Positions 38,889-49,564 of a stretch of DNA of 64,000 bases are shown piece after piece; positions within the stretch are counted from its first letter, which is position 1; each line of letters opens with the position of its first letter. Source of the stretch: Pseudaquabacterium terrae (GTDB lineage Bacteria; Pseudomonadota; Gammaproteobacteria; Burkholderiales; Burkholderiaceae_C); contig NZ_JABRWJ010000005.1 of NCBI RefSeq assembly GCF_013266755.1, forward strand, positions 1 to 64,000, written 5' to 3'. Position numbers and translations under genes: made by a program. Below the pieces are notes generated by a model that did not search any database, was not told where the DNA came from, and worked only from the letters and a program-made list of their open reading frames with translations.

Positions 38889-41800
38889 TCAATCGCGATC
38901 CGCCGGCGCATGCGCCGGCAGCGGGCCGCCGGTGAGCTGCGGCGCTTCGTCGGCCGCCGGCTGCGGTTTCTTCTCGCGCACCAGGTAGCTGTAGAGCACC
39001 GGCACGACCACCAGCGTCAGCAGGGTCGAGGTGATCACGCCGCCGATGATCGCGCGGCCCATCGGTGCCTGGATCTCGCCGCCGTCGTTCAGCGCCAGCG
39101 CCAGCGGCAGCATGCCGAAGACCATCGCCGCGGTGGTCATCATGATCGGCCGCATGCGGATCATGCCGGCCTCGAGCAGCGCCTCGGCCACCGTCGCACC
39201 CCGCCTGCGCGCATGGTTCGCGAAGTCGACCAAGAGGATCGCGTTCTTCGTCACCAGGCCCATCAGCATCACCAGGCCGATCATCGAGAACACGTTCAGC
39301 GTCGAGCGCCAGAACAGCAGCGCCAGCATCACGCCGATCAGCGCCAGCGGCAGCGAGGCCATGATCGCGATCGGCTGCACGAAGCTGCCGAACTGCGAGG
39401 CCAGCACGATGTAGATGAAGATTGCCGCCAGCCCCATCGCCGCCAGCATGCCGGCGAAGGCTTCCTGCTGCTCCTTGGTCTCGCCGCCAACGTCGAAGCT
39501 GAAGCCCGGCGGCAGCGTGGTCTCCTTGATCAGCTTCTGCACGTCGGCACCGACGTCGCCCGAGGGCCGCCCCTGCGTGCCGGCGAAGATCGCCTCGCGC
39601 CGCTGCAGGTTCTGGCGCCGGATCACGTCGGGGTTGACCACCGGCTCGATCGTCGCGACGGTGTCGAGCGCGATCGGCGTGCCGTCCTTGGCGAAGGCCA
39701 CCGGCAGGTTGCGCATCTGGTCGATGCGTTCACGCTGCTCCTCCGGCAGGCGCAGCAACACTTCCACCTGCTGGCCGTCGGGCGTCGTCCAGTGGGTTGC
39801 CACTTCGCCGTTGACGTAGGCACGCAGGCTCGAGGCCAGCTGCGGCGCCGTCAGACCGAGCTCGCGCACGGCGCCGGGCTTCAGCCGCACGGCATAGGCC
39901 GGCAGCCCGGGCTTCAGCGACAGGTCGACGTCGGCGATGCCGGGGATCTTCTTGATCTTTTCGGCAAACTCGGTCGCGATGCGGCCGAGGCCGACCGGGT
40001 CGCTGCCGAGGATCGCGACGTAGATCGGCCGGTTGAAGCCGACCGAGGCTTCGATGCCGGGGATCTTGGCGATCGACGCGCGGATCGCCTCCTCGACCTG
40101 CTTCTGCGTGCGTTTGCGCTCCTTGCGATCGATCAGCGAGATGTTCAGCGTCGCCTGGCCGCGGCCGACGGCAAAGCCCTGGCCCTGGCCGCCCACATTG
40201 GTCGATACGGTCTTGACCTCCGGGAACGTGGCCACGATCTCCTCGACCTGCCGCACCTTCTGGTCGCTGCGCTCGAGGCTCGAGCCCACCGGCATGCGCA
40301 GCGACAGCTGCGTGAAGCTCTGGTCGGTCTCGGGCACGAACTCGGTGCCGACCAGCGGCGCCAGGCCGAGCGCGCCGACGAAGCTGAGCACACCGACGCC
40401 CATCACCACGCCGCGCGGCGTGATGGTCGCCCAGCGCCAGACGCGCGGCCGGCTCTTGTCGCGTCGCTTGTCGGCATCGAAGGGCCGGCCGTAGGTGACC
40501 AGCGGCAGCAGGCGCCAGCGCCGCGGCGAGAACGCCCAGCGGATCAGCCGCTCGTAGATCGTGTGCATCAGGTCCATGCCGTGGTCGACGGCGCGGATCG
40601 ACCAGCCGAGCACCGGCACCTTGCGCAGGTACGCCGACGGCGGGTCCTTCCAGATGCTCGACAGCATCGGGTCGAGCGTGAAGCTGACGAACAGGCTCAC
40701 CAGCACCGCCACCGCGACGGTGATGCCGAACGGGTAGAAGAACTTGCCGATGATGCCGCCCATGAAGGCCACCGGGACGAACACCGCGCAGATCGCGAAG
40801 GTCGTCGCCATCACCGCGAGGCCGATCTCGTTGGTGCCGTCGGCCGCCGCGGTGTGGTGGTCCTTGCCCATCGCGACGTGGCGCACGATGTTCTCGCGCA
40901 CCACGATCGCATCGTCGATCAGCAGGCCGATGCACAGGCTGAGCGCCATCATCGTCATGAAGTTCAGCGTGAATCCGAACGCATACACGGCGATGAAGCT
41001 GGAGATGACGGCGATCGGCAGCGTCAGCCCGGTGATGATCGTCGAGCGCCACGAGTGCAGGAACAGGAAGACGATGGCCACCGTCAGCAGCGCGCCTTCG
41101 ATCAGCGTGTGCTTCAGGCCTTCGAGCGAGCCCTTGACGAAATCGCTCGACGCGAAGATCAGCCGCAGCTCGATGTCCGCCGGCAGCGTCTTGCGCACCT
41201 CCTCCATCGCCTCCTTCACGGCTTCGCCGGTGGCGACGATGTTGGCGTCCTGCTGCTTGAAGACGTTGAAGCTCACCGCGCGCTGGCCGTTGATGCGGGC
41301 CAGCGACTCGAATTCACGCTCGCGCTCGACCAACTGGCCGAGGTCGCCCAAGGTCAGCGCCAGGCCGTTGCGGCGGGCGACGACGAACTCGGTGAACTGG
41401 CGCGGGTCACGCGCGCGGCCCTCGACGCGCAGGATCGCGTCGGCGGTCGAATCCGTCAGCAGGCCGACCGGCTGGTCGACGTTGGCCTCGCGCAGCGCGG
41501 TGGCGATCTCGGCCGGCGTGATGCCGTAGGCGCGCAGCCGCGCCGGGTCGAGGTTGATGCGCACCTCGCGCACCGCCATGCCGGTGATGTCGACACGCGC
41601 CACGCCGTCGACGCGCGCCAGGCGCTTGCTCACCGTCTGGTCAGCGAGCAGCGACAGTTCGCGGCCCGAACGGCTCTTGCTCATCAGCGCCATCACGACG
41701 ACCGGCTGCGCGTTGTCGTTGTTGAAGCGCACGATGGTCGGCGTCTTCGCATCCTTGGGCAGCGCGGCCTGGACCTGCGCCATGCGGTCGCGCACATCCT

Positions 41801-42116
41801 GCATCGCGCGCGCCATGTCGGTGTTCAGGTTGAACTCGATGCTGGTCTGGCTGCGGCCTTCGAAGCTGCGCGAGTTGATGCGCTTGACGCCACCGATGCT
41901 GTTCAGCGACTCCTCGATGACCTTGGCGATCTCGCGCTCGGCGGCTTCGGGCGATGCGCCCGGGTAGGCGACGTCGATGAAGGCGCCGGGGAACTGGATG
42001 TCGGGCATCTGCTCGACGCCCAGGCGGTTGTACGAAAAGATGCCCAGCACGAGCAACGCCACCATCACCATCGTCGCGAAGACGGGGTTCTGGATCGAAA
42101 CGCGGGTGATCCACAT
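38889..42116 (-). CDS. RND multidrug efflux permease (AcrB/MdtB-C superfamily)
   Basis: This 1075-residue inner-membrane proton antiporter has the RND duplicated topology. N-terminal MWITRVSIQNPVFATMVMVA, the proton-relay pair in GLLIDDAIVVRENI (TM4) and the Lys in MGLVTKNAILLVDFA (TM10) are intact. The region before TM7 (about 495-580) has an expanded basic loop. Substrates cannot be assigned; the sequence falls with hydrophobe/amphiphile exporters rather than the heavy-metal group. It is co-directional with, and 18 bases downstream of, the adaptor gene. No outer-membrane TolC-type gene is adjacent, so the channel must be encoded elsewhere. Confidence 0.95.
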   Translation of the reverse strand: MWITRVSIQNPVFATMVMVALLVLGIFSYNRLGVEQMPDIQFPGAFIDVAYPGASPEAAEREIAKVIEESLNSIGGVKRINSRSFEGRSQTSIEFNLNTDMARAMQDVRDRMAQVQAALPKDAKTPTIVRFNNDNAQPVVVMALMSKSRSGRELSLLADQTVSKRLARVDGVARVDITGMAVREVRINLDPARLRAYGITPAEIATALREANVDQPVGLLTDSTADAILRVEGRARDPRQFTEFVVARRNGLALTLGDLGQLVEREREFESLARINGQRAVSFNVFKQQDANIVATGEAVKEAMEEVRKTLPADIELRLIFASSDFVKGSLEGLKHTLIEGALLTVAIVFLFLHSWRSTIITGLTLPIAVISSFIAVYAFGFTLNFMTMMALSLCIGLLIDDAIVVRENIVRHVAMGKDHHTAAADGTNEIGLAVMATTFAICAVFVPVAFMGGIIGKFFYPFGITVAVAVLVSLFVSFTLDPMLSSIWKDPPSAYLRKVPVLGWSIRAVDHGMDLMHTIYERLIRWAFSPRRWRLLPLVTYGRPFDADKRRDKSRPRVWRWATITPRGVVMGVGVLSFVGALGLAPLVGTEFVPETDQSFTQLSLRMPVGSSLERSDQKVRQVEEIVATFPEVKTVSTNVGGQGQGFAVGRGQATLNISLIDRKERKRTQKQVEEAIRASIAKIPGIEASVGFNRPIYVAILGSDPVGLGRIATEFAEKIKKIPGIADVDLSLKPGLPAYAVRLKPGAVRELGLTAPQLASSLRAYVNGEVATHWTTPDGQQVEVLLRLPEEQRERIDQMRNLPVAFAKDGTPIALDTVATIEPVVNPDVIRRQNLQRREAIFAGTQGRPSGDVGADVQKLIKETTLPPGFSFDVGGETKEQQEAFAGMLAAMGLAAIFIYIVLASQFGSFVQPIAIMASLPLALIGVMLALLFWRSTLNVFSMIGLVMLMGLVTKNAILLVDFANHARRRGATVAEALLEAGMIRMRPIMMTTAAMVFGMLPLALALNDGGEIQAPMGRAIIGGVITSTLLTLVVVPVLYSYLVREKKPQPAADEAPQLTGGPLPAHAPADRD

Positions 42117-42134
42117 GATCGAATCTCCTCGCGT

Positions 42135-43331
42135 TCAGCGGGCGGCCTGCGCGCCGGACGCGGCGGCCGAGGCCACCGCCGGCTGCCGGGCCGTGGCGAT
42201 CGAGGCCTTGTGGCCTTCACGCAGGTTGTCGAAGCGCATCGCCAGCACGCGGCTGGCCGGCGTGACGCCGGTCAGCACCTCGACGCGGCCGGTGGCCTCG
42301 TCGCGGCGGCCCAAGGTCACCGCGCGGCGCAGCAGCGCGCCCTCTTCGATCAACCACACGTGATCCTGGCCCGAGGTGCTGCCGACCGCGGGAATCGGCA
42401 CCGTCAGGCGCTGCTGCGCATCCTGCAGTTCGACGCGCGCGATCGCGTACTGGCCGGCGCGCAGCGTCTCCTTCGGGTTGTCGAGCGCGATCGTCACGCC
42501 GATCGAGCGCGTGCCCGGCTCGGCCGCCGGCGCGATGCGCGCGAGCTTGGCGGTCACCGGCTTGTCGACACCTTCGACCTTGACTTGCACCGTCATGCCC
42601 GGCGCCAGCGCGCCGACCTCGTGCGTGCCGACGCTGCCGGCGAGCTCGAGCTTCTGCAGATCGACCAGCGTCAGCATCTGCTGCTCGACGCTGACCTTCT
42701 CGCCCGGCAACACATGCCGCTTGGCGACGATGCCGGCGATCGGCGCGACCAGCGCGGCTTCGCGCAGGCCCACGCGCGTCATGTCCAGCGAGGCTTGCGC
42801 GGCGTTCAGCGTGGCGCGCGCGGTGTCGACCTGCGCGCGCGAGTTCTCCAGCGCATTCGGCGAGATGAAGTTCTGCGTTGCCAGGCGTTCGTTCGACGCA
42901 TGCGTGCGCTCGGCCTGGGCCAGCGTTGCGCGGGCCGATTCGAGGTTCGCGTTGCGCTCGGCGACGCGGTTCGACAGCTCGGCCAGGTCGATGCGGCCGA
43001 GCGCCTGGCCAGCAGTCACGCGCTGGCCTTCGGCGACCTGCAGCGCCAGCAGCGTGCCCGAGGCCTTGGCGCGCACGATCGCGGTGTTCGGCGCCACCAG
43101 CGGGCCCGAGAACTCGATCGTCTTGGGCATCGCGGCCAGCGCCGGCTGCACCACTTCGGTCGCGCGGAATTCGAGCGGCGGCGCCGATGCGGCGCCCTTC
43201 GGGCCCTTGGCGGCGGCAGCGCTGTCAGGCGCCTTGGCCCCGGCATTGCGTTGCGTCATCACGACACCGACCGCGATCGCCACCACCACCACGGCCGCGA
43301 CACCACCCCCGATCACACGACTTTTGCGCAT
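42135..43331 (-). CDS. RND efflux periplasmic adaptor (membrane fusion protein)
   Basis: This 398-residue protein has an N-terminal membrane anchor (about 7-25), a lipoyl-like half motif (KASGTLLALQVAEGQRVTAG), a helical hairpin (about 110-180), the second lipoyl half (LREAALVAPIAGIVAKRHVL), then beta-barrel and membrane-proximal domains. It links the RND permease encoded 18 bases downstream to an outer-membrane channel. The pump pair forms a two-gene operon. The 188 bases upstream (43332-43519) carry no gene, and I could not fix a promoter or a regulator; no TetR-type gene is adjacent. Confidence 0.95.
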   Translation of the reverse strand: MRKSRVIGGGVAAVVVVAIAVGVVMTQRNAGAKAPDSAAAAKGPKGAASAPPLEFRATEVVQPALAAMPKTIEFSGPLVAPNTAIVRAKASGTLLALQVAEGQRVTAGQALGRIDLAELSNRVAERNANLESARATLAQAERTHASNERLATQNFISPNALENSRAQVDTARATLNAAQASLDMTRVGLREAALVAPIAGIVAKRHVLPGEKVSVEQQMLTLVDLQKLELAGSVGTHEVGALAPGMTVQVKVEGVDKPVTAKLARIAPAAEPGTRSIGVTIALDNPKETLRAGQYAIARVELQDAQQRLTVPIPAVGSTSGQDHVWLIEEGALLRRAVTLGRRDEATGRVEVLTGVTPASRVLAMRFDNLREGHKASIATARQPAVASAAASGAQAAR

Positions 43332-43519
43332 GTTCCGTTCCTTCCGCTGCTTTGCAACGTTTGTGTAAGCGGCGGCAGTCTAGGTCGCAGAGTTCCGTGC
43401 CGCGAGGCAGTGTGCGACGAAGCGCGGCTTCCTGGCGACGAAGCGCATGCGCGGCGGATGGCCGCATCCCACCGGCGGATGAAACGCCAGCCGGGCGGAC
43501 GGACTGCAGGGTTCCCGGA

Positions 43520-44620
43520 TCAGCTGGCCGAGGCGGCGATCGGCGGCAGCGGCAGGCTCACATCACCGCACTGGGCGCGGTGGCGCAGCGCGTGGTCCAT
43601 CAACACCAAGGCCAGCATGGCTTCGGCGATCGGTGCCGCGCGAATGCCCACGCAGGGGTCGTGGCGACCGAAGGTCTCGACGACGGTCGGCTGACCCGCG
43701 CGGTCGATCGACGCGCGCGGCAGGCGGATCGAGCTGGTCGGCTTGATGGCGATCGACACCACCAGGTCCTGGCCGGTCGAGATGCCGCCGAGCACGCCGC
43801 CTGAGTTGTTGCCGCGGAAACCCGCGGGCGTCAGCTCGTCGCCGTGCTCGCTGCCGCGCTGGCTGACGGCGCCGAAGCCGGCGCCGATCTCGACGCCCTT
43901 GACCGCGTTGATGCCCATCATCGCGTAGGCGATCTCGGCGTCGAGCTTGTCGAACAGCGGCTCGCCCAGCCCCACCGGCACGCCGCGGGCGCGCACCTCG
44001 ATGCGCGCGCCGCAGGAGTCACCCGCCTTGCGCAACGCGTCCATGTGCTCCTCGAGCGCGGGGATCACCGCGGCATTCGGCGCGAAAAACGGGTTCAGCG
44101 GAATCTGCGACTCGTCCTCGAACGGGATGTTGATCTCGCCGAGCTGGCTCATCCAGGCGATGAAGCGCGTGCCGTGCTGCGCGTGCAGCCACTTCTTGGC
44201 CACCGCGCCGGCGGCGACCATCGGCGCCGTCAGCCGCGCCGACGAGCGGCCGCCGCCGCGCGGATCGCGCAGGCCGTACTTGCGCCAGTAGGTGTAGTCG
44301 GCATGGCCGGGGCGGAAGGTGTCGAGGATGTTGCCGTAGTCCTTGCTGCGCTGATCGGTGTTGCGGATCACGAGGCAGATCGGCGTGCCGGTGGTGTGGC
44401 CCTCGTAGACGCCGGAGAGGATCTCGACGGCATCGGGCTCATTGCGCTGCGTCACGTGGCGGCTGGTGCCGGGGCGGCGGCGGTCGAGGTCGGGCTGGAT
44501 GTCGGCTTCGGACAGTGGCATCCCGGGTGGGCAGCCGTCGATCACGCAGCCGATCGCCGGACCGTGGCTCTCGCCGAAATTGGTGATGCGGAACAGTTCG
44601 CCGAAGGTGCTGCCGGACAT
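43520..44620 (-). CDS. aroC: Chorismate synthase
   Basis: This 366-residue FMN-dependent enzyme converts 5-enolpyruvylshikimate-3-phosphate to chorismate, the last common aromatic step. Signatures [34 protein letters not shown] and GRSSARLTA are all present, and the length is normal. The start is the ATG at 44620; a GTG-type extension of three codons is possible. A stem-loop separates it from the CBS-domain gene upstream on the same strand, so it may be independently transcribed. Confidence 0.98.
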   Translation of the reverse strand: MSGSTFGELFRITNFGESHGPAIGCVIDGCPPGMPLSEADIQPDLDRRRPGTSRHVTQRNEPDAVEILSGVYEGHTTGTPICLVIRNTDQRSKDYGNILDTFRPGHADYTYWRKYGLRDPRGGGRSSARLTAPMVAAGAVAKKWLHAQHGTRFIAWMSQLGEINIPFEDESQIPLNPFFAPNAAVIPALEEHMDALRKAGDSCGARIEVRARGVPVGLGEPLFDKLDAEIAYAMMGINAVKGVEIGAGFGAVSQRGSEHGDELTPAGFRGNNSGGVLGGISTGQDLVVSIAIKPTSSIRLPRASIDRAGQPTVVETFGRHDPCVGIRAAPIAEAMLALVLMDHALRHRAQCGDVSLPLPPIAASAS

Positions 44621-44645
44621 GCTTCTCAATCTGCGGAAATGACAA

Positions 44646-44669
44646 GGCCCGGCGCTGCAACGCCGGGCC
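44646..44669 (-). terminator. Stem-loop between the CBS-domain gene and aroC
   Basis: GGCCCGGCG and CGCCGGGCC form a perfect 9-bp stem with a 6-base loop. Read on the minus strand it is followed by TTGTCATTT. It lies 27 bases after the CBS gene stop and 25 bases before the aroC start, so it could attenuate readthrough into aroC. Confidence 0.55.
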
Positions 44670-44696
44670 CCGGATTGTCGCAGCCCTGCCGCGGGC

Positions 44697-45161
44697 TTAC
44701 AGCTTGGGTTCGGCCGCGCCTTCTTCTTCCACCGGCCAGTCGCGGATGTAGGCCTTCAGCATCCGGTTCTCGAAATCCTGGCTGTCGACGACTGCCTTGG
44801 CAACGTCGTAGAACGAGATCACGCCCATCAGCGTGCGACCGTTGAGCACCGGCATGTAGCGCGCGTGGCGGCCGAGCATCATGCGGCGCACCTCGTCGAT
44901 CTCGGTCTCCGGAGTGCAGGTCAGCGGCGCGTCGTCCATCACCGTGCGCACGGTGGACGTGCCGACCGCGCCGCCGCTCTTGACCAGCGAGGCGATGACC
45001 TCGCGGAAGGTCAGCATGCCCACCAGCTCGCCATGGTTCATCACCACCAGCGAGCCGATGTCGAACTCGGCCATCGTCTGCACGGCTTGGGCCAACGGCT
45101 GCTCGGGCGGCGCCGTGTACAGCGTGCTGCCCTTGACCCGAAGGATGTCGCTGACCTTCAT
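44697..45161 (-). CDS. CBS-domain pair protein
   Basis: This 154-residue protein consists essentially of two CBS domains: [40 protein letters not shown], then [43 protein letters not shown] pairs bind adenine nucleotides and act as energy-state regulators, but stand-alone versions are rarely assigned a target. A 25-residue acidic tail follows. The start is the ATG at 45161 with GGAG upstream in the minus strand. It diverges from the sulfhydrylase gene at 45231 across a 69-base spacer. Confidence 0.93.
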   Translation of the reverse strand: MKVSDILRVKGSTLYTAPPEQPLAQAVQTMAEFDIGSLVVMNHGELVGMLTFREVIASLVKSGGAVGTSTVRTVMDDAPLTCTPETEIDEVRRMMLGRHARYMPVLNGRTLMGVISFYDVAKAVVDSQDFENRMLKAYIRDWPVEEEGAAEPKL

Positions 45162-45230
45162 CTGGAAGTCTCCTCGTTCGCCGTGAAAGGCCCGGCCGCG
45201 TCGCCGGGGGTCGAAAAAACATAGCACACA

Positions 45231-46565
45231 ATGCCCGGCCACGACACCCCACCGTTCCAGCCCATGCCCGGCCCCTCCGATCCCGGCTTCGACACCCTCG
45301 CGCTGCATGCCGGTGCCGCGCCCGACCCGGCGACCGGCGCTCGCGCCGTACCGATCCACCTGACGACCTCCTTCGTCTTCGAGAGCAGTGAGCATGCGGC
45401 GTCGCTGTTCAACATGGAGCGCTCGGGCCATGTCTACAGCCGCATCAGCAATCCCACCAATGCGGTGCTGGAAGAGCGCATCGCGGCGCTCGAAGGCGGC
45501 GTCGGCGCGATCGCCACGGCCAGCGGCCAGGCGGCGCTGCACCTGGCCATTGCCACGCTGGCCGGCGCCGGCAGCCACATCGTCGCCAGCGCAGCGCTCT
45601 ATGGCGGCTCGCACAACCTGCTGGACTACACGCTGCGCCGTTTCGGCATCACGACGACCTTCGTCAAGCCCAACGACATCGAAGGCTGGCGCGCGGCGAT
45701 CCGGCCCGAGACGCGGCTGGTCTTCGGCGAGACGCTCGGCAATCCGGGGCTCGACGTGCTGGACATCCCGACCGTCGCCGCCATCGCCCACGACGCCAAA
45801 CTGCCGCTGCTGGTCGACTCGACCTTCACGCCACCGTGGTTGCTGAAGCCCTTCGACCACGGCGCCGACCTCATCTTCCATTCGGCGACCAAGTTCCTGT
45901 CGGGGCACGGCACGGTGGTCGGCGGGCTGCTGGTGGACTCAGGCGCCTTCGACTGGGCGGCCTCGGGCCGTTTCCCCGAGCTCAGTGCCCCCTACGACGG
46001 CTTCCACGGCATGGTCTTTGCCGAGGAGAGCACCGTCGGCGCCTTCCTGCTGCGCGCGCGCCGCGAAGGCCTGCGTGACTTCGGCGCCTGCATGAGTCCG
46101 CACACCGCGTGGCTGATCCTGCAAGGCATCGAGACGCTGCCGCTGCGCATGGCGCGGCACATCGCGAATACAAGGCGCATCGTCGAGTTCCTCGCCGGCC
46201 AGACGATGGTCGAGCGCGTCGGATATCCCGAGCTGCCGGATCATCCCGACCATGCGCTGGCGAAGCAGCTGCTGCCGCGCGGCTGCGGCGCCGTGTTCAG
46301 CTTCGACCTGAAGGGCTCGCGCAACCAGGGCAAGGCCTTCATCGAGGCGCTGAAGATCTTCTCGCACCTGGCCAACGTCGGCGACTGCCGCTCGCTGGTG
46401 ATCCACCCGGCGACGACAACCCACTTTCGCATGGACGACGCGGCGCTGGCGCGTGCCGGGATCGGTCCGGGCACGATCCGGCTGTCGATCGGCCTCGAAG
46501 ATGCCGACGACCTGATCGAGGACCTGAAGCGGGCCTTGCGCGTGGCCGAGAAAGCGGGAGCCTGA
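45231..46565 (+). CDS. O-acetyl/O-succinylhomoserine sulfhydrylase family enzyme
   Basis: This 444-residue PLP enzyme is clearly paralogous to the MetY-type enzyme at 26.6-27.9 kb. It has YSRISNPTNAVLEERIAALE, PLP Lys in HSATKFLSGHGTVVGG and LILQGIETLPLRM in common. Size and these motifs favour the MetY/MetZ group over cystathionine gamma-synthase; which acyl-homoserine it uses cannot be told. I kept the first ATG (45231), but a second in-frame ATG at 45264 is equally plausible since neither has a strong ribosome binding site. An alpha/beta hydrolase gene starts 2 bases after the stop, so the two are translationally linked. Confidence 0.88.
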   Translation: MPGHDTPPFQPMPGPSDPGFDTLALHAGAAPDPATGARAVPIHLTTSFVFESSEHAASLFNMERSGHVYSRISNPTNAVLEERIAALEGGVGAIATASGQAALHLAIATLAGAGSHIVASAALYGGSHNLLDYTLRRFGITTTFVKPNDIEGWRAAIRPETRLVFGETLGNPGLDVLDIPTVAAIAHDAKLPLLVDSTFTPPWLLKPFDHGADLIFHSATKFLSGHGTVVGGLLVDSGAFDWAASGRFPELSAPYDGFHGMVFAEESTVGAFLLRARREGLRDFGACMSPHTAWLILQGIETLPLRMARHIANTRRIVEFLAGQTMVERVGYPELPDHPDHALAKQLLPRGCGAVFSFDLKGSRNQGKAFIEALKIFSHLANVGDCRSLVIHPATTTHFRMDDAALARAGIGPGTIRLSIGLEDADDLIEDLKRALRVAEKAGA

Positions 46566-46567
46566 CC

Positions 46568-47368
46568 ATGGAAGTGAGCGTCCAGGGCCGGCGCGCCTAT
46601 GCCTACACCGGCGGCAAGCCATTTGATCCGGCGCTGCCGGCGATCGTCTTACTGCACGGCGCGCTGCACGACCACAGCATCTGGACCCTGCTCGCGCGCT
46701 GGTTTGCTCACCACGGCCACGCGGTGCTGGCGGTCGACGAGCCCGGCCATGGCCGCAGCGAGGGCCCGCCGCTGCCCGACGTCGAGGCGATCGCCGACTG
46801 GACGCTGGCGCTGCTCGACGCCGTCGGTTCAGCGCAGGCGGCGCTGGTCGGCCACAGCATGGGCTCGCTGATCGCGCTCGAAGCGGCGGCGCGCGCACCC
46901 GAGCGCATCACGCGGCTGGTGATGGTCGGCACCGCCTACCCGATGAAGGTGTCGGAGGCGCTGCTGACAACCGCGCGCGACGCCCCGCTGAAGGCGATCG
47001 ACATGGTCAATGCCTTCTCGATCTCGACCCATGCGAGCAAGCCGGGCTACCCCGCGCCGGGCGTGTGGCAGCACGGCGCCAACCGCGCGCTGATGCGCCG
47101 CGTGCACGCCGGACAGCCCGGGCTGAACCTGTTCCACCACGACTTCACGGTCTGCGACCGTTATGCCAACGGCCTGCAGGCCGCCGCGAAGGTGACTTGC
47201 CCCGTGCACTTCATCCTCGGCAGCGCCGACCAGATGACGAGCCCGAAGGTCACGCGCGAGATCGCGGCGGCGCTGAAGGCGCGCATCCACACGCTGCCCA
47301 GCGGGCATTGCCTGATGCAGGAGCAGCCCGACGGCGTGTTGAGCGCCCTGCGCACCGCGTTGGCGTGA
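46568..47368 (+). CDS. Alpha/beta-fold hydrolase
   Basis: This 266-residue alpha/beta hydrolase has oxyanion segment LLHGALHDHSIW, nucleophile elbow VGHSMGSL (Ser about 96), Asp in LGSADQMTSP and His in LPSGHCLMQEQP. The triad is complete, so it should be an active esterase-type hydrolase. The substrate is unknown. It follows the sulfhydrylase by 2 bases. A role in acyl-homoserine metabolism (homoserine acyltransferases share this fold) is possible from context, but the protein lacks the length and lid of MetX, so I leave it general. Confidence 0.9.
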   Translation: MEVSVQGRRAYAYTGGKPFDPALPAIVLLHGALHDHSIWTLLARWFAHHGHAVLAVDEPGHGRSEGPPLPDVEAIADWTLALLDAVGSAQAALVGHSMGSLIALEAAARAPERITRLVMVGTAYPMKVSEALLTTARDAPLKAIDMVNAFSISTHASKPGYPAPGVWQHGANRALMRRVHAGQPGLNLFHHDFTVCDRYANGLQAAAKVTCPVHFILGSADQMTSPKVTREIAAALKARIHTLPSGHCLMQEQPDGVLSALRTALA

Positions 47369-47375
47369 CCGTCAC

Positions 47376-48341
47376 CTAACTCGCGTTCGACGCGGCCAGC
47401 AGCTGCGGCCGCAGCGCCTCGAGCATCTCGTCGACCATCGCCTGCAGGTCGTAGCGCGGCTGCCAGCCCCAGTCGCGGCGCGCCGCATCGTCGACGATGG
47501 CCTGCGGCCAGCTGTCGGCAATCGCCTGGCGGAAGTCGGGCGCGCAGTCGAGCGTGAAGCCGGGGATGCGCTTCGCGATCGCCGCGGCGATCTCGCGCGG
47601 CGTGAAGCTGAACGCGGCCAGGTTGTACGAGCCGCGCTCGCGGATCGATTCGGCTGGCGCCTCCATCAGCTCGATCGTCGCGCGGATCGCATCGGGCATG
47701 TACATCATCGGCAGCCGCGTCTCGGGGCCGAGGAAGGCGGTGTAGCGGCCGCTCTTCAGCGCGTGGTGGAAGATGTCCACCGCATAGTCGGTCGTGCCGC
47801 CGCCGGGCGGCGTCTTCCAGCTGATCAGCCCGGGGTAGCGCAGGCTGCGCACGTCGACGCCGTGGTTCTGGTGGTACCAGGCGCACCAGCGCTCGCCGGC
47901 GAGCTTGCTGATGCCGTAGACGGTGCTCGGGTCCATCACCGTTTCCTGCGGCGCGGTGCGCGGCGTGTGCGGGCCGAACGCGGCGATCGAGCTCGGCCAG
48001 AACACGCGCTCGAGCTTGACCTGGCGAGCCAGCTCCAGCACGTTCAGCAGGCCGTTCATGTTCAGGTTCCAGGCCCACTGCGGATGCTTCTCGCCGTTGG
48101 CCGACAGCGCCGCGGCGAGCAGGTAGACCTGCGTGATGCCATGGCGCTTGACCACCGTCGCCAGCGCCGCCGCGTCGGTGACGTCGAGCGCCTCGTGGCG
48201 CGCCTGCGGGATGCGGCCCTCGGGCGCCAGGTCGCTGGTGATCACCGCATCGGCGCCGTGGCGCGCGATCAGCGTCTCGCCGAGCTCGGTGCCGATCTGG
48301 CCATTGGCACCGATGATCAGGATGCGTGGCGGCGTGGTCAT
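47376..48341 (-). CDS. tdh: L-threonine 3-dehydrogenase, short-chain (epimerase-like) type
   Basis: This 321-residue extended short-chain dehydrogenase has NAD motif [13 protein letters not shown] and catalytic Tyr-x3-Lys in [11 protein letters not shown]. The segments [20 protein letters not shown] and [10 protein letters not shown] are characteristic of the SDR-type threonine dehydrogenases, which are unrelated to the zinc enzyme of E. coli. It makes 2-amino-3-ketobutyrate, the substrate of Kbl, whose gene overlaps it by 4 bases (ATGA). Together they turn threonine into glycine and acetyl-CoA. Confidence 0.92.
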   Translation of the reverse strand: MTTPPRILIIGANGQIGTELGETLIARHGADAVITSDLAPEGRIPQARHEALDVTDAAALATVVKRHGITQVYLLAAALSANGEKHPQWAWNLNMNGLLNVLELARQVKLERVFWPSSIAAFGPHTPRTAPQETVMDPSTVYGISKLAGERWCAWYHQNHGVDVRSLRYPGLISWKTPPGGGTTDYAVDIFHHALKSGRYTAFLGPETRLPMMYMPDAIRATIELMEAPAESIRERGSYNLAAFSFTPREIAAAIAKRIPGFTLDCAPDFRQAIADSWPQAIVDDAARRDWGWQPRYDLQAMVDEMLEALRPQLLAASNAS

Positions 48342-49552
48342 TGCACGAGCCCCAGTTCAAGACCGGCCTGGCGGAACGCCGCAACGGCCTTCTCCAGCTG
48401 CGCGCGCTCATGCGCCGCGCTCAACTGCACGCGAATGCGCGCCTGGCCCTTGGGCACCACCGGGAAGAAGAAACCGACGACATAGACGCCGAGCTCCAGC
48501 AGCCGCGCCGCGAGCTGCTGCGCCTTGACCGCGTCGTAGACCATGATCGGCACGATCGGATGCTCGCCCGGCTTGATGTCGAAGCCCGCGGCGCTGATCG
48601 CCTCGCGGAAGTAGCGCGTATTGGCGTGCAGCTTGTCGCGCAGCGCAGTCGAGCCTTCGAGCAGGTCGAGCACGGCGATCGATGCGCCGGCGATCGTCGG
48701 CGCCAGCGTGTTCGAGAAGAGATACGGCCGCGAGCGCTGGCGCAGCAGCTCGACCACCTCCTTCGGCCCGGCGGTGAAGCCGCCGCTGGCGCCGCCGAGC
48801 GCCTTGCCGAAGGTGCCGGTGATGATGTCGACCTTCGAGCGGCCGTTCACCAGCAGCCCGCGGTGCTCGTGCGTGCCGCGGCCGGTCGCGCCCATGAAGC
48901 CGGACGCGTGGCATTCGTCGATCGCCAGCAGCGCGCCGTGCTGATCGCACAGCGTGCGCATCGCATCGAGCTGGGCGATGGTGCCGTCCATCGAGAACAC
49001 GCCGTCGGTGAAGACCATCACGAAGCGGGCGCCGCTTGCACGAGCCTGCTGCAGCTGGCGCTCCAGGTCGGCCATGTCGTTGTGCTTGTAGCGGTAGCGC
49101 TGCGCCTTGCACAGGCGAATGCCGTCGATGATCGACGCGTGGTTCAGCTCGTCGCTGATCACCGCATCCTGCTCGCCGAGCAGCGGCTCGAACAGGCCGC
49201 CGTTGGCATCGAAGGCCGCGGCGTAGAGGATCGCGTCCTCGGTGCCGACAAAGCGCGCGATGCGCTGCTCGAGCGTCTTGTGGATGTCTTGCGTGCCGCA
49301 GATGAAGCGCACCGAGCTCAAGCCGTAGCCGTGCGTGCGCAGTGCCTGATGCGCCGCCTCGATCACCTGCGGGTGCGCCGACAGGCCGAGGTAGTTGTTG
49401 GCGCACAGGTTGATCACGTCGCGGCCGTCGGCCGTGTGCACCTGCGCGCCTTGCGGCGTCGTGATGATGCGTTCGCCCTTGAAGAGGCCCGCATCGCGCA
49501 GGCCCTGCAGCTCGGAGCGCACGTGGTCGAGGAATTCAGCGGTGTCGGCCAT
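48338..49552 (-). CDS. kbl: 2-amino-3-ketobutyrate CoA ligase (glycine C-acetyltransferase)
   Basis: This 404-residue PLP enzyme of the alpha-oxoamine synthase family has [35 protein letters not shown] (typical of Kbl) and PLP Lys in [13 protein letters not shown]. It cleaves 2-amino-3-ketobutyrate with CoA to glycine and acetyl-CoA. It is the first gene of the kbl-tdh pair and diverges from an XRE-cupin regulator across 79 bases containing palindromes. The glycine produced would activate the riboswitch-controlled gcv-sdaA operon elsewhere in this window. Confidence 0.96.
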   Translation of the reverse strand: MADTAEFLDHVRSELQGLRDAGLFKGERIITTPQGAQVHTADGRDVINLCANNYLGLSAHPQVIEAAHQALRTHGYGLSSVRFICGTQDIHKTLEQRIARFVGTEDAILYAAAFDANGGLFEPLLGEQDAVISDELNHASIIDGIRLCKAQRYRYKHNDMADLERQLQQARASGARFVMVFTDGVFSMDGTIAQLDAMRTLCDQHGALLAIDECHASGFMGATGRGTHEHRGLLVNGRSKVDIITGTFGKALGGASGGFTAGPKEVVELLRQRSRPYLFSNTLAPTIAGASIAVLDLLEGSTALRDKLHANTRYFREAISAAGFDIKPGEHPIVPIMVYDAVKAQQLAARLLELGVYVVGFFFPVVPKGQARIRVQLSAAHERAQLEKAVAAFRQAGLELGLVQ

Positions 49553-49564
49553 GATGCTTTCTAT

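Noticed and set aside
38790-43694. Long plus-strand open frame opposite the RND pump and adaptor
   Set aside because: The minus-strand genes are unmistakable RND components; the opposing frame is Arg/His/Asp-rich noise.
45162-45230. Promoter pair between the CBS gene and the sulfhydrylase gene
   Set aside because: Only an A/T-rich patch near 45213-45222 is visible; no -35/-10 pair with normal spacing could be defined on either strand.
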